The notes under the pieces were generated by a model. The model saw nothing but the letters and a program-made list of their open reading frames with translations, ran no database searches and was not told where the DNA came from. Below are positions 1 through 7,449 of a stretch of 13,036 nucleotides of DNA, in pieces. Origin of the DNA: an uncultured Coriobacteriaceae bacterium (GTDB lineage Bacteria > Actinomycetota > Coriobacteriia > Coriobacteriales > Eggerthellaceae). Position 1 is the first letter of the stretch. Each line of letters starts with the position of its first letter. The stretch lies in NCBI GenBank assembly GCA_902781245.1, contig CACZIP010000025.1, forward strand, positions 1 to 13,036. The letters are read 5' to 3'. Both the position numbers and the translations under genes were made by a program.

Positions 1-13
1 GCTCCCAGGGAGC
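1..13 (-). terminator. Stem-loop after hemH, possible terminator (cut by window edge)
   Basis: A perfect inverted repeat, GCTCCC-A-GGGAGC, begins 12 nt past the hemH stop codon on the minus strand. Its position at the end of the last gene in the run suits a transcription terminator. The bases that would show a U-tract lie outside the window, and a 1-nt loop means the innermost pairs must open, so the call is tentative. Confidence 0.4.
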
Positions 14-25
14 TCTGTGCCACAA

Positions 26-1072
26 TTACAACCGTGCCTCGATAATGGCCTTTATCAACGCAGCGTGCTCGTCGGATGCATTGAGGCTCGGTACCCACAC
101 GAAACGCCCTGAGGTGTTGCAAGCGGATTGGATGTCGGTACCGACATGATCGACCACAGGCTTGGCCGCCTCGCCCTCAAGCGCGGGAACCATCTCATTC
201 GGCACGTCGTAAAGCGTCTCGAGGCCGTCGACCAAAAAACCAGGACATGCGAACACTACACGGAAATCGTCATCACGCCAGCTGGCAAGCACATCGCGTG
301 AGAGTGGCGCCGTCCATTTCGAGGGGTCGTTGCCGAAGACGCTTTGATACGCAACGGTGATCGCATCCGAGTCGATGCCCAACCCGTTTGCGATGAGCTC
401 AACTGATTCCGCAATCTGCTCACGGTACGTGTCGCCCGCCGCCTCGTCTTTCAATGGAATTGCATGAAGCGACAGTAGCAGCCTATCACCTGCCGATGCG
501 TCGAAGCCCACGTTGCGAATCGAGCCGACGATGGCGGCAATGTAACCGGCGTCGTCATGATAGTTGTCGATCACCGTGGAATCAGGATGCCATCCGATTT
601 GATCCTGGGCTCGCCAAAATGAATCGACCACGGCCATCGTCGGCGAATAAGCGCTCTGGGGATACAGCGGCAGCAGCACAACCCTATCGACGCCCGCGTT
701 TCGGAAATCGGTCAGGACCTCGGCAATGGAAGGCGACCCGTAGCTCATGGCGCTGCGCACGACAACGGCTTCATCGCTCTCAATTGTGCCACTAGGAGCG
801 CGATCAGCGTCGAACAGGCCCTGCACCTTGCCTGCCAAAGCGCGCGATTGGGCAAGCAGTGGCGAGCCGTCGGGCTGCCAGATGAAGCAGTAACGCTTCG
901 CGGAGGAATACTTGCGCTTGGGAAGAATCTTGCGCGTGACCAGCCATTTCCAAACTGGCTTTGGAAGCTGCCTGATGCGCTCGTCCATGAGGAACTCGCT
1001 CAGGTACTTTTCGATATCATCTGGATCGGGCGATGATGGCGATCCGGTGTTCGCCAAGATAACGCCTACCAT
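26..1072 (-). CDS. hemH: Ferrochelatase
   Basis: Inserts ferrous iron into a porphyrin in the last part of heme synthesis. The 348-residue length is normal for the family. The N-terminus has ILANTGSP (residues 5-12) followed by a YLSEFLMDERI stretch. The metal-site histidine is H203 in SLHAIP, followed by GDTY, and the partner acid is E285 in CPGFLVDGLETL. These features match my memory of the E. coli-type protoporphyrin ferrochelatase (NLGTP start, SxHGIP, CPGFxxDCLETL) better than the Bacillus coproporphyrin type. The usual Gly after the histidine is Ala (HAIP). There is no obvious Fe-S cysteine cluster. The start ATG has AAGGAGG four to five nt upstream. It lies 36 nt behind cobJ and is the last gene of the run, so it is probably co-transcribed with cobalamin genes although it serves the heme branch. 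The family call is firm; the substrate type is inference. Confidence 0.95.
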   Translation of the reverse strand: MVGVILANTGSPSSPDPDDIEKYLSEFLMDERIRQLPKPVWKWLVTRKILPKRKYSSAKRYCFIWQPDGSPLLAQSRALAGKVQGLFDADRAPSGTIESDEAVVVRSAMSYGSPSIAEVLTDFRNAGVDRVVLLPLYPQSAYSPTMAVVDSFWRAQDQIGWHPDSTVIDNYHDDAGYIAAIVGSIRNVGFDASAGDRLLLSLHAIPLKDEAAGDTYREQIAESVELIANGLGIDSDAITVAYQSVFGNDPSKWTAPLSRDVLASWRDDDFRVVFACPGFLVDGLETLYDVPNEMVPALEGEAAKPVVDHVGTDIQSACNTSGRFVWVPSLNASDEHAALIKAIIEARL

Positions 1073-1108
1073 CAGCCCTCCTTCAAGCGTCCGTTCGCAA
1101 GACGCGCT

Positions 1109-1852
1109 CTAGTCTTCCCGCTGCAGATAGCCGCGCGGCGTGACCATGCGACCATCCAGCTCTACAGTCTGACTGTTCCCGATGAAGACGGTCGTGAACA
1201 TATCGACTGGCGTATCGCGCAACTCGGCCAGCGTCATGACATTGGCCTCTTCGCCCTCGCGCCCGATATTGCGAACCGTGCCGCACACCGTGGCTCCGTC
1301 TTTGTGCGCGAGCAGGATGTCACATGCTCGCCTGAGGTAATCGGGACGCTTGTGGGATGAGGGGTTGTACAAGCTGATGACGAAATCGGCTTCGGCAGCA
1401 GCGATGAGACGCTTCTCGATCTTTTCCCACGGCGTGAGCAAGTCGGAAAGCGAGATGACGCAGTAGTCGTGCATGAGCGGTGCACCGAGCACTGCCGCGC
1501 CGCCGTTCGATGCGGAAACACCGGGAATGACCTCGATGTCAACGGGCGAATACTCGTGAGCGAGCTCGTAGATGAGGCCGGCCATGCCGTACACGCCCGG
1601 ATCACCCGAGCACACCATGGCAACCTTGCGCCCAGCCACAGCTTCCTCGAGCGCCATACGGCAACGTTCGACTTCCTTGCGCATCGGCGTCGTGAGTATC
1701 TCCTTGTCGGGAAATTCCTCACGCAACAGGTCAACGTAGACCGTGTAACCTGCGACCACCTCACATGCTTCGATTGCCGCACGTGCGCGCCCGGACATGT
1801 CCTCTGCCCCACCGGGGCCCAAACCAATGACGTACAGCTTTCCGCTTGTCAT
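1109..1852 (-). CDS. cobJ: Cobalt-factor III C17-methyltransferase (CbiH/CobJ)
   Basis: An SAM-dependent methyltransferase of the corrin ring. It methylates C17 and drives ring contraction in anaerobic cobalamin synthesis, giving cobalt-precorrin-4. At 247 residues it is a single-domain member of the tetrapyrrole methylase fold, with YVIGLGPGGAEDM near residues 7-19, CSGDPGVYGMAG near 80-92, IEVIPGVSASN near 105-116, and the family-typical SLYNPSSHKRPDYL and GTVRNIGREGEE blocks. It is not fused to CbiG or to another enzyme, as some relatives are. The ATG start is preceded by GAGGAGG at a short spacing. It sits between cbiG and hemH. The 81-nt leader from cbiG holds the palindrome at 1890-1920, so its translation or transcript level could be set separately from the upstream genes; that is inference. 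Confidence 0.93.
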   Translation of the reverse strand: MTSGKLYVIGLGPGGAEDMSGRARAAIEACEVVAGYTVYVDLLREEFPDKEILTTPMRKEVERCRMALEEAVAGRKVAMVCSGDPGVYGMAGLIYELAHEYSPVDIEVIPGVSASNGGAAVLGAPLMHDYCVISLSDLLTPWEKIEKRLIAAAEADFVISLYNPSSHKRPDYLRRACDILLAHKDGATVCGTVRNIGREGEEANVMTLAELRDTPVDMFTTVFIGNSQTVELDGRMVTPRGYLQRED

Positions 1853-1889
1853 CTTGCCTCCTCGTCAAACAATACAGTGGCACTGAAGC

Positions 1890-1920
1890 CCTGCAACAGA
1901 GACCGGGTCTCTGTTGCAGG
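1890..1920. repeat. Palindromic repeat, copy A (between cbiG and cobJ)
   Basis: The core is TGCAACAGAGACC-G-GGTCTCTGTTGCA (1892-1918): 13-bp arms that pair perfectly around one base, extended here by two more pairs (C1891-G1919, C1890-G1920). It begins 13 nt past the cbiG stop and ends 32 nt before the cobJ start on the minus strand. The 29 bases 1890-1918 are identical to 12600-12628. No U-tract follows on either strand, so it is not a standard terminator. It may be an operator, a dispersed palindromic repeat or an RNA stem-loop. Confidence 0.85.
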
Positions 1921-1933
1921 TCCGTGCGCCGAC

Positions 1934-2944
1934 TCAACTTATCGTCATCATGGCCAATGCCACGGTAATACCATCTCCCGATCGTTTACCAAGCACGAGT
2001 TCGCCACCCGACGCACAGGCGGCTCGCTCGCAAACGTTGTCAACGCCAACTGTGCGCTTCACGAAATCCGATGAGGAGAACTCGCCCGGCACGGCTGCCA
2101 ATTCGTCTGCCGTGTAGAACACAGGCGGCCATCCCATTTTGGAAGCGAGTTCGAGTATCGCTTCCTCGTCCTTCTTGACATCAATCGACGCAATTGCCGT
2201 AACGGCTTTGGTCGACACCTTGGCTTCAACGAGCGCATCGACAACCGCCTGCTCGAGGGCGGACGGGTCGGTTCCTTTCCTGCACCCCACGCCAACGGTT
2301 GCAACTCGCGGAACGAGATGAAGCGTTCGCGGGAACGGCATGGCCGAATCGTCCAGCGACACGATGAACCCGATGTCGGCAGCGCCTTCCGTAATGCCGG
2401 CAGGTTTGTCATCCAACTCGAAGTCAGACTTGAACCCAACGGGACGCCCCTCGAGCAATGTTGCGGAAATCTCCTTGGCAATGCTCCGCTCGAGGATGGC
2501 AAACCCATGACGCGCCGCCCATTCGTCGACGGCGAACAAGTCGTTGACGTCGGTAGCCGTCGATACGGCAGCCTGACCGCCCGTGATGGCGGCCACATCG
2601 CGTGCAAGTTCGTTCGCCCCTCCGACATGTCCAGAGAGCAACGGCACGACGAAGCGCCCTGCCTCATCGACACTCACAACCGCCGGATCGGTGAACTTGT
2701 CACGCACATGCGGCGCGATGGCGCGCACGGCAATGCCGCTCGCACCCACGAAAATGAGCGCGTCGTCCGTAGCAAAATGCGATTCCGTCCACGCGTCGAG
2801 ACTCCCATAGGCATCGATGCCGAGCTCGTCGGCGTAGCGCGCCGGCCCGCATACAGAAGCAGAGTCCAAGCCGAGCCCTTCTGCCAGCTTCTTCGCAAGT
2901 GCGCATCCCGCTTTGGTGAACGCTATGATTCCAATCGTTTCCAT
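1934..2944 (-). CDS. cbiG: Cobalt-precorrin-5A hydrolase (CbiG)
   Basis: Opens the ring A lactone of cobalt-precorrin-5A and releases the two-carbon acetaldehyde fragment, a step specific to the anaerobic cobalamin route. The 336 residues contain an N-terminal region (IGIIAFTKAG), the central block FVVPLLSGHVGGANELA (residues 98-114) with STATDVNDLFAVDEWA, and a C-terminal domain opened by VGVGCRKGT (217-225), ending with a GGELVLGKR-type segment. All are family hallmarks. The reading frame stays open upstream for another 36 codons, but those would overlap cobM and look unlike CbiG, so I place the start at METIGIIAF. This start has no good ribosome-binding site next to it; GAGGAGGAG lies about 22 nt upstream. 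It begins 37 nt after cobM and ends just before palindrome copy A. Confidence 0.92.
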   Translation of the reverse strand: METIGIIAFTKAGCALAKKLAEGLGLDSASVCGPARYADELGIDAYGSLDAWTESHFATDDALIFVGASGIAVRAIAPHVRDKFTDPAVVSVDEAGRFVVPLLSGHVGGANELARDVAAITGGQAAVSTATDVNDLFAVDEWAARHGFAILERSIAKEISATLLEGRPVGFKSDFELDDKPAGITEGAADIGFIVSLDDSAMPFPRTLHLVPRVATVGVGCRKGTDPSALEQAVVDALVEAKVSTKAVTAIASIDVKKDEEAILELASKMGWPPVFYTADELAAVPGEFSSSDFVKRTVGVDNVCERAACASGGELVLGKRSGDGITVALAMMTIS

Positions 2945-2981
2945 AAGCCCAATCCGAAAGACGAGACTCCTCCTCGAAACG

Positions 2982-3746
2982 CTAATCCTCCGAACCTTTC
3001 CTGAACATGTGCGTGAACGTCGGATCATACAGGCGTGAACGATCATAGGCATCGCCCAGGAAGCCGCCGATCGTGATGAGGGCCGTGTTCTTCACGCCAG
3101 CCTCGCGTGCAGTCTCGACGAGCGTGCCAATCGTGCAACGCCAGATCTTCTCATCGGGCCAGGTTGCCTTGTAGACGATGGCCGCCGGCGTGTCTTCCGT
3201 GTAGGCGCCGCCCGCGAGCAGCTCCTCAACTGCACCGTCGAGCAAGCTCGTCGACAGGAACAGCACCAGCGTGCAACCGTGAGACGCCATCTTGCGCAAC
3301 TTCTCGCCATCGGGCACGGGTGTGCGACCCTCCATGCGCGTGATGATGACCGACTGGGAAACATTGGGAAGCGTGTACTCGGCGTTGAGCGCAGCAGCCG
3401 CGCCGCAGAACGACGAGACGCCCGGCACGACATCGTAGCCGATGCCCGCCTCGTCAAGCAGGTCCATCTGCTCGCGATGGGCGCCGTACAGCGACGGGTC
3501 TCCCGTGTGCAGACGCACGGTCATCTTGCCTTCAGCCTCCGCAGCCTTCATCGTTTCGATGACCTCTTCGAGCGTCATGTGCGCCGAATTGTGAATCTCG
3601 GCACCTTCCTTCGCATAATCGAGCAACGCCGGGTTGACGAGCGAGCCGGCGTAGATGATGACATCAGCCTCCCCAAGCAGCTTTGCGCCACGAACAGTAA
3701 TGAGGTCTGCGGCTCCCGAACCCGCACCTACGAAGTGAATCATCAT
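2982..3746 (-). CDS. cobM: Cobalt-precorrin-4 C11-methyltransferase (CbiF/CobM)
   Basis: Transfers a methyl group from SAM to C11 of cobalt-precorrin-4. At 254 residues it is a normal-length tetrapyrrole methylase. The N-terminal loop is FVGAGSGAADLITVRG (residues 5-20), where relatives often have GPGDPDLIT. Further signatures are IIYAGSLVNPALL, the LHTGDPSLYGAHREQM block near residues 79-94, DVVPGVSSFCGAAAALN, and VYKATWPDEKIWRCT in the second half. Two ATG codons stand in tandem at the 5' end, behind AGGAAAGGAAGC; I took the first. It lies 89 nt after cbiD and 37 nt before cbiG, so CbiD, CbiF and CbiG, which act close together in the pathway, are encoded together. Confusion with the sibling enzymes CbiH, CbiL or SUMT is unlikely given these motifs. 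Confidence 0.93.
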   Translation of the reverse strand: MMIHFVGAGSGAADLITVRGAKLLGEADVIIYAGSLVNPALLDYAKEGAEIHNSAHMTLEEVIETMKAAEAEGKMTVRLHTGDPSLYGAHREQMDLLDEAGIGYDVVPGVSSFCGAAAALNAEYTLPNVSQSVIITRMEGRTPVPDGEKLRKMASHGCTLVLFLSTSLLDGAVEELLAGGAYTEDTPAAIVYKATWPDEKIWRCTIGTLVETAREAGVKNTALITIGGFLGDAYDRSRLYDPTFTHMFRKGSED

Positions 3747-3835
3747 GCTTCCTTTCCTGCACAGACGACTATTTCCGAACTCAATGACCTATCTCAAATA
3801 GAGCGCAATCCAAAAGAGCGCCCCATCATGTCCTA

Positions 3836-4981
3836 TCAATTCGCAGCGAACACCTTTGCTAATTCGTCGGCACCCGGTGTCTTGCCCAGTACACCGTGAA
3901 CGTTCGAGAAGACGATGGCCTCAACCTGCACTACACCGGCGGAACGATGGGCCAGCTTGTCAGCCAAGCGTTTCATCAACGATGCCATAGTCGCTTCGGA
4001 AAGCCCGCATGCGATGAGCGCATCGAGCGCCGCATCGGTTGTTGCCGCTTCCATAATGCTCGCAACGACTTCCTGCGAAGCACCAACGAGTGCAGCATGC
4101 GCCGCCAACACCTCGACACGACAATCGGCCACGCGCGAATGCGTGTTCATAATGCCGCCTGCGACTTTCGCCATCTTGCCGATATGGCCGACGATGAGCA
4201 CGCGCTCGAACCCGAGCACCACCGCTGCATCGAGCGTGGCGCCGAAGTAGTTCGAGCACGAGACCGCCTGGTCCATGTCGAGCGAAAGCTGACCGCATGC
4301 GAAATCGCGTCCATAGTTGCCGGGCACGACGAGCAAATCAGCCACGCCCCGCGCCCGCAGCGTCTTCATCTCGAGTTCGATCGACGAGATGAGGGCGTCT
4401 TCGCTCATCGGCCGCACGATGCCGCCCGTGCCGAGCACGGAAATGCCGCCCTCGATACCGAGCCGCGGATTGAACGTCTTTGCCGCCAATTCCACCCCCG
4501 CAGGAATGGAAATGGTGACAAGTAGGCCTCCGTCAGATGGCGAAGCGACTTGCTCCACCTGCTCGGCGATCATGCGCCGCGGTGTCGAGTTGATGGCTGC
4601 CGCACCAACAGGCTGATCGAGGCCCTCACGCGTGACACGCCCAACGCCGACGCCGCCATCAATCGTGATGCCCGGCTTGTCGCAGAGCTCAACACGCGCA
4701 TACACGAGCGCGCCGTTCGTAACGTCGGGATCGTCGCCCGAGTCCTTCTGCACGGCGCACTGCGCCCAACCATCTCCGGTATCGTGCTCCTCGACCTCGA
4801 CGACCACGTCGATGCCCGCAGGAGTCGACACGGTCACCGCCGGCACAAGTTCGCCATGCAACAACAGCTCGGCCGCTGCTCGCGCGGCAGCAGCAGCGCA
4901 TGTGCCCGTGGTGTACCCACAGCGCATGCGCTTCGTTCCGACATTTATGTATTCCTCAAGCTGCTTCATAGGCAAGACCAT
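3836..4981 (-). CDS. cbiD: Cobalt-precorrin-5B C1-methyltransferase (CbiD)
   Basis: CbiD adds the C1 methyl group in the anaerobic cobalamin pathway. It is not a member of the tetrapyrrole methylase fold used by CbiF and CbiH. The protein of about 381 residues has the signature RCGYTTGTCAAAAARAA at residues 20-36, GITIDGGVGVGRVT near 104-117, GISVLGTGGIVRPMSEDAL in the middle, and VLIVGHIGKMAKVAGGIMNTHS in the C-terminal half, all typical. The start is uncertain: ATG at 4981 or ATG at 4969 (giving MKQLEEYINVG), neither with a convincing ribosome-binding site. Being 27 nt behind hemL, it may rely on translational coupling. It is the first of the four ring-modification genes after the block of common tetrapyrrole genes, which makes the hemL-cbiD junction the point where the run switches from shared precursors to corrin-specific steps. 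Confidence 0.93.
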   Translation of the reverse strand: MVLPMKQLEEYINVGTKRMRCGYTTGTCAAAAARAAAELLLHGELVPAVTVSTPAGIDVVVEVEEHDTGDGWAQCAVQKDSGDDPDVTNGALVYARVELCDKPGITIDGGVGVGRVTREGLDQPVGAAAINSTPRRMIAEQVEQVASPSDGGLLVTISIPAGVELAAKTFNPRLGIEGGISVLGTGGIVRPMSEDALISSIELEMKTLRARGVADLLVVPGNYGRDFACGQLSLDMDQAVSCSNYFGATLDAAVVLGFERVLIVGHIGKMAKVAGGIMNTHSRVADCRVEVLAAHAALVGASQEVVASIMEAATTDAALDALIACGLSEATMASLMKRLADKLAHRSAGVVQVEAIVFSNVHGVLGKTPGADELAKVFAAN

Positions 4982-5008
4982 TCGAGCATGACGGATGCCA
5001 CCTGGTCG

Positions 5009-6286
5009 TCACATCTTCAGGAACGACTCGATGGCATCGAGCGTCTCGTCGATGACGGCATCGTCATGCGCTGCCGAAATGAACATTGCCTCAAATTGCG
5101 AGGGCGCAAGCGCGAACCCATGGTCCAGCATGAAGCGGAAGTAGCGCGCGAACGCTTCGGTGTCGGAGGTCTTCGCCGAAGCATAGTCGGTCACGGGATT
5201 CGGCGTGAAGAACGTACTGCCAATCGAGCCAACGTGGTTGATCGTGCAAGGTGCCTCATATTGTTCGAGCAGATGCGCAATGCCTCCGAAAAGACGCTCC
5301 CCCGCCTGATCGAGACGATCGTAAATCTCGGGGTGGCCGTGAAGCTCTTTCAGCTGGACAAAGCCCGCCGTCATGGCAATGGGGTTGCCCGACAACGTGC
5401 CTGCCTGATAAACGGGACCGACCGGCGCCATGCACTCCATGATGTCACGGCGCCCGCCGAACGCGCCGACAGGCATGCCGCCGCCGATGATCTTGCCATA
5501 CGTGACAAGGTCGGACGTGATGCCGAAACGCTCGGCAGCTCCGCCGTATGCTAGGCGGAAACCGCAGATGACCTCGTCGAACACGAGCAACGCACCTTGC
5601 TCGTCGCACAGCGCGCGCAAACCTTCCAGGAAACCAGGTGCAGGGAGCACGACGCCCATGTTCGCTGCGACCGGCTCGACGATGATTGCTGCGATTTGCC
5701 CGGGATTCTCGTCGAACAGCGCACGAACGCTGTCCAGGTCGTTGTACGCTGCCGTGAGCGTGTCCTGAGCGCAGCCCGCAGGCACACCCGCGCTGTCGGG
5801 AACACCTGCCGTCATGACGCCGGAACCGGCGGCGACGAGCATGCAGTCACTGTGACCGTGGTAGTTGCCCGCGAACTTGACGATCTTGTCACGTCCGGTG
5901 AACCCGCGCGCCAAGCGCAGCGCGCTCATGACGGCCTCGGTGCCGGAGTTCACCATGCGGATCATCTCGATATGCGGCACGGTTGCGCAGATGAACTCGG
6001 CGATTTCCACTTCGAGTTCGGTTGCAGCGCCGAAGCTCATGCCGCGTTCGCACGCTTTTATCACGGCCTCGCGCACAGCTGCGTTGTTGTGGCCCAGGAT
6101 CATGGGACCCCACGAACCGATGTAGTCGAGATAACGGTTGCCTTCGACATCCCACACGTACGGACCATCAGCTCGCTCGATGAACCGCGGCGTCAGCCCG
6201 ACGCTGCGATACGCGCGAACCGGCGAGTTCACTCCACCTGGAATGACCTGCACAGCACGTTCCATCAACTCGGTAGAAGTCGTCAT
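5009..6286 (-). CDS. hemL: Glutamate-1-semialdehyde 2,1-aminomutase
   Basis: Converts glutamate-1-semialdehyde to 5-aminolevulinate, the second step of the C5 pathway, using pyridoxal phosphate. The 425 residues match the family length. Visible are the start region VIPGGVNSPVRAY (residues 14-26), the VNSGTEAVMSALRLAR block (112-127), NYHGHSD (141-147), FDEVICGFR (236-244) and the cofactor lysine K265 in VTYGKIIGGGMPVGAFGG. The frame is open further upstream for 34 codons, but the start at MTTSTELMERA has AGAGGAAGAGG about 6 nt before it and gives the standard N-terminus. The upstream 138-nt gap to hemB contains three stem-loops (6309-6421) that may set its expression apart from hemB. Its substrate is supplied by the HemA domain encoded about 3.6 kb upstream in the same run. 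Confidence 0.96.
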   Translation of the reverse strand: MTTSTELMERAVQVIPGGVNSPVRAYRSVGLTPRFIERADGPYVWDVEGNRYLDYIGSWGPMILGHNNAAVREAVIKACERGMSFGAATELEVEIAEFICATVPHIEMIRMVNSGTEAVMSALRLARGFTGRDKIVKFAGNYHGHSDCMLVAAGSGVMTAGVPDSAGVPAGCAQDTLTAAYNDLDSVRALFDENPGQIAAIIVEPVAANMGVVLPAPGFLEGLRALCDEQGALLVFDEVICGFRLAYGGAAERFGITSDLVTYGKIIGGGMPVGAFGGRRDIMECMAPVGPVYQAGTLSGNPIAMTAGFVQLKELHGHPEIYDRLDQAGERLFGGIAHLLEQYEAPCTINHVGSIGSTFFTPNPVTDYASAKTSDTEAFARYFRFMLDHGFALAPSQFEAMFISAAHDDAVIDETLDAIESFLKM

Positions 6287-6308
6287 CGATCGCCTCTTCC
6301 TCTCATCC

Positions 6309-6337
6309 CGATCAAGTTCCCCGCGGGAAGTCGATCG
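6309..6337. repeat. Imperfect palindrome 1 of the hemB-hemL gap
   Basis: Arms CGATCAAGTTCCC and GGGAAGTCGATCG flank CGC; 11 of 13 positions pair. It lies 22 nt upstream of the hemL start. It closely resembles the palindrome at 6355-6383, centre to centre 46 bp. Either a tandem operator or part of an RNA stem-loop array would fit. Confidence 0.75.
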
Positions 6338-6354
6338 GACCTGTTCACCATCGA

Positions 6355-6383
6355 CGATCACTTTCCCGCGGGGAAAGCGATCG
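6355..6383. repeat. Imperfect palindrome 2 of the hemB-hemL gap
   Basis: Arms CGATCACTTTCCC and GGGAAAGCGATCG flank GCG; 12 of 13 positions pair. It shares the outer CGATC/GATCG ends and the TTCCC/GGGAA core with the palindrome at 6309-6337. Separated from the next stem-loop (6391-6421) by 7 nt. Confidence 0.75.
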
Positions 6384-6390
6384 CGCAAAT

Positions 6391-6421
6391 TGGCACACCG
6401 TTCCCAGGGAAGGGTGTGCCA
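6391..6421 (-). terminator. Stem-loop just after hemB, terminator or processing hairpin
   Basis: Starts 3 nt past the hemB stop on the minus strand. Arms TGGCACACC and GGTGTGCCA pair perfectly, then one G-G mismatch (C-C on the transcript), then TTCCC-A-GGGAA pairs inside. Only ATTTG follows on the minus strand, so the U-tract of a classical terminator is poor. It could act as a weak or regulated terminator, or protect the 3' end of the upstream transcript. Confidence 0.55.
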
Positions 6422-6424
6422 TTG

Positions 6425-7408
6425 TTAGCCGATTACACCCTCATCGATGAGCTTTGCGACGAGCTCGGCATAGTAGGTCAAATAGATGTGTGCACCCGCT
6501 CGGAATGCTGACGTGGCCATTTCGCCCACGATGCGCTCCTCATCGATCCAACCGCGCTCGGCGGCAGCTTTGACCATGGCGTACTCGCCACTGACGCTGT
6601 AGGCAGCAACCGGCACGTCCACCGCATCGTGCACTTCGCGCACCAAATCCAAGAACGACATGGCTGGCTTGACCATGACGATATCAGCGCCCTGTTCGAT
6701 GTCTTGCAGAGCTTTCTTGATAGCCTCGCGACGGTTGTGCACGTCCATCTGATAGGCGCGACGATCACCGAATGCTGGCGCCGAATCGGCCGCCTCGCGG
6801 AACGGCCCGTAGAAACCGCTCGCGTATTTCACGGAATACGCCATGATGGGCGTGGTGTTGAACCCGTTCGCGTCGAGCGCCTGGCGGATGCCCAGCACGC
6901 GCCCGTCCATCATGTCGGAAGGAGCCACCATGTCCGCCCCAGCGGCGGCATGCGACACGGCAGTGCGCGCGAGCAGCTCGACCGACGGGTCGTTATCGAC
7001 CTCGTGGCCCTTGAGCATGCCGCAATGCCCATGACTCGTGTACTCGCACAGGCACACGTCGGTGATGCAGTACAGCTCGGGATAGCGCTCCTTGGCAAGA
7101 CGCACCGCACGCTGCACGATGCCGTCTTCAGCATACGCAGACGATGCGACTTCGTCTTTCACATCGGGGATGCCGAACAACATGTAGCTCGTCACGCCTG
7201 CAGCCGCAAGCTCCTCGAGCTTTTCGGGAAAACGATCGAGCGACCAGCGGTACTGGCCGGGCATGGAGGTGATTTCCTCTTTGACGCCCGTGCCCTCGCA
7301 GACGAACATCGGGTAGATGAGCGACGACGCATCGGCACGTGTCTCACGCACCATCTTGCGGAGCGCCTCGGTGCCGCGCAGGCGGCGTGAACGTTGTAAC
7401 AACTCCAT
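6425..7408 (-). CDS. hemB: Delta-aminolevulinic acid dehydratase (porphobilinogen synthase)
   Basis: Condenses two molecules of 5-aminolevulinate into porphobilinogen. The 327 residues are family-typical. The metal-site segment DVCLCEYTSHGHCG holds three cysteines (C119, C121, C129), which marks the zinc-binding type rather than the aspartate-rich magnesium type. Two active-site lysines are seen: K194 in YSVKYASGFYGPFREA and K247 in VMVKPAMSFLDL, the latter forming the Schiff base in known enzymes. An in-frame ATG seven codons upstream exists, but the ATG at 7408 follows GGGAGGG with 7 nt spacing and gives the usual start RRLRGTEALRKMVRET, so I prefer it. It is preceded by a small stem-loop after cobA-hemD (7430-7449) and followed by three more before hemL. 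Confidence 0.96.
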   Translation of the reverse strand: MELLQRSRRLRGTEALRKMVRETRADASSLIYPMFVCEGTGVKEEITSMPGQYRWSLDRFPEKLEELAAAGVTSYMLFGIPDVKDEVASSAYAEDGIVQRAVRLAKERYPELYCITDVCLCEYTSHGHCGMLKGHEVDNDPSVELLARTAVSHAAAGADMVAPSDMMDGRVLGIRQALDANGFNTTPIMAYSVKYASGFYGPFREAADSAPAFGDRRAYQMDVHNRREAIKKALQDIEQGADIVMVKPAMSFLDLVREVHDAVDVPVAAYSVSGEYAMVKAAAERGWIDEERIVGEMATSAFRAGAHIYLTYYAELVAKLIDEGVIG

Positions 7409-7429
7409 ACTCGATCCCTCCCTTTCCAA

Positions 7430-7449
7430 GAGCGTGTCGCAACACGCTC
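7430..7449 (-). other. Stem-loop with UNCG-type loop between cobA-hemD and hemB
   Basis: On the minus strand GAGCGTGT and ACACGCTC pair perfectly (8 bp) around TGCG, which as RNA is a UNCG-class tetraloop, a very stable hairpin. It lies between the cobA-hemD stop and the hemB ribosome-binding site and is followed by TTGGAAAGG, not a U-tract. A mutually exclusive pairing is also possible, TGTCGC (7453-7458 region) with GCGACA inside this hairpin. Confidence 0.55.

Noticed and set aside
1890..1920. Palindrome copy A as a rho-independent terminator after cbiG
   Set aside because: No run of T follows on either strand, and an identical copy is inside a coding region where a terminator would be harmful.
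3747..3835. Promoter or regulatory site in the 89-nt cbiD-cobM gap
   Set aside because: Only a short CTAT/ATAG inverted repeat and a repeated GCGCTCT are seen; a TTGAGA box exists but no matching -10 element convinced me.
6287..6388. N-terminal extension of HemL by 34 residues
   Set aside because: The extra residues are Arg/Asp-rich, run through the palindromes, and do not match HemL; the internal ATG has a good ribosome-binding site.
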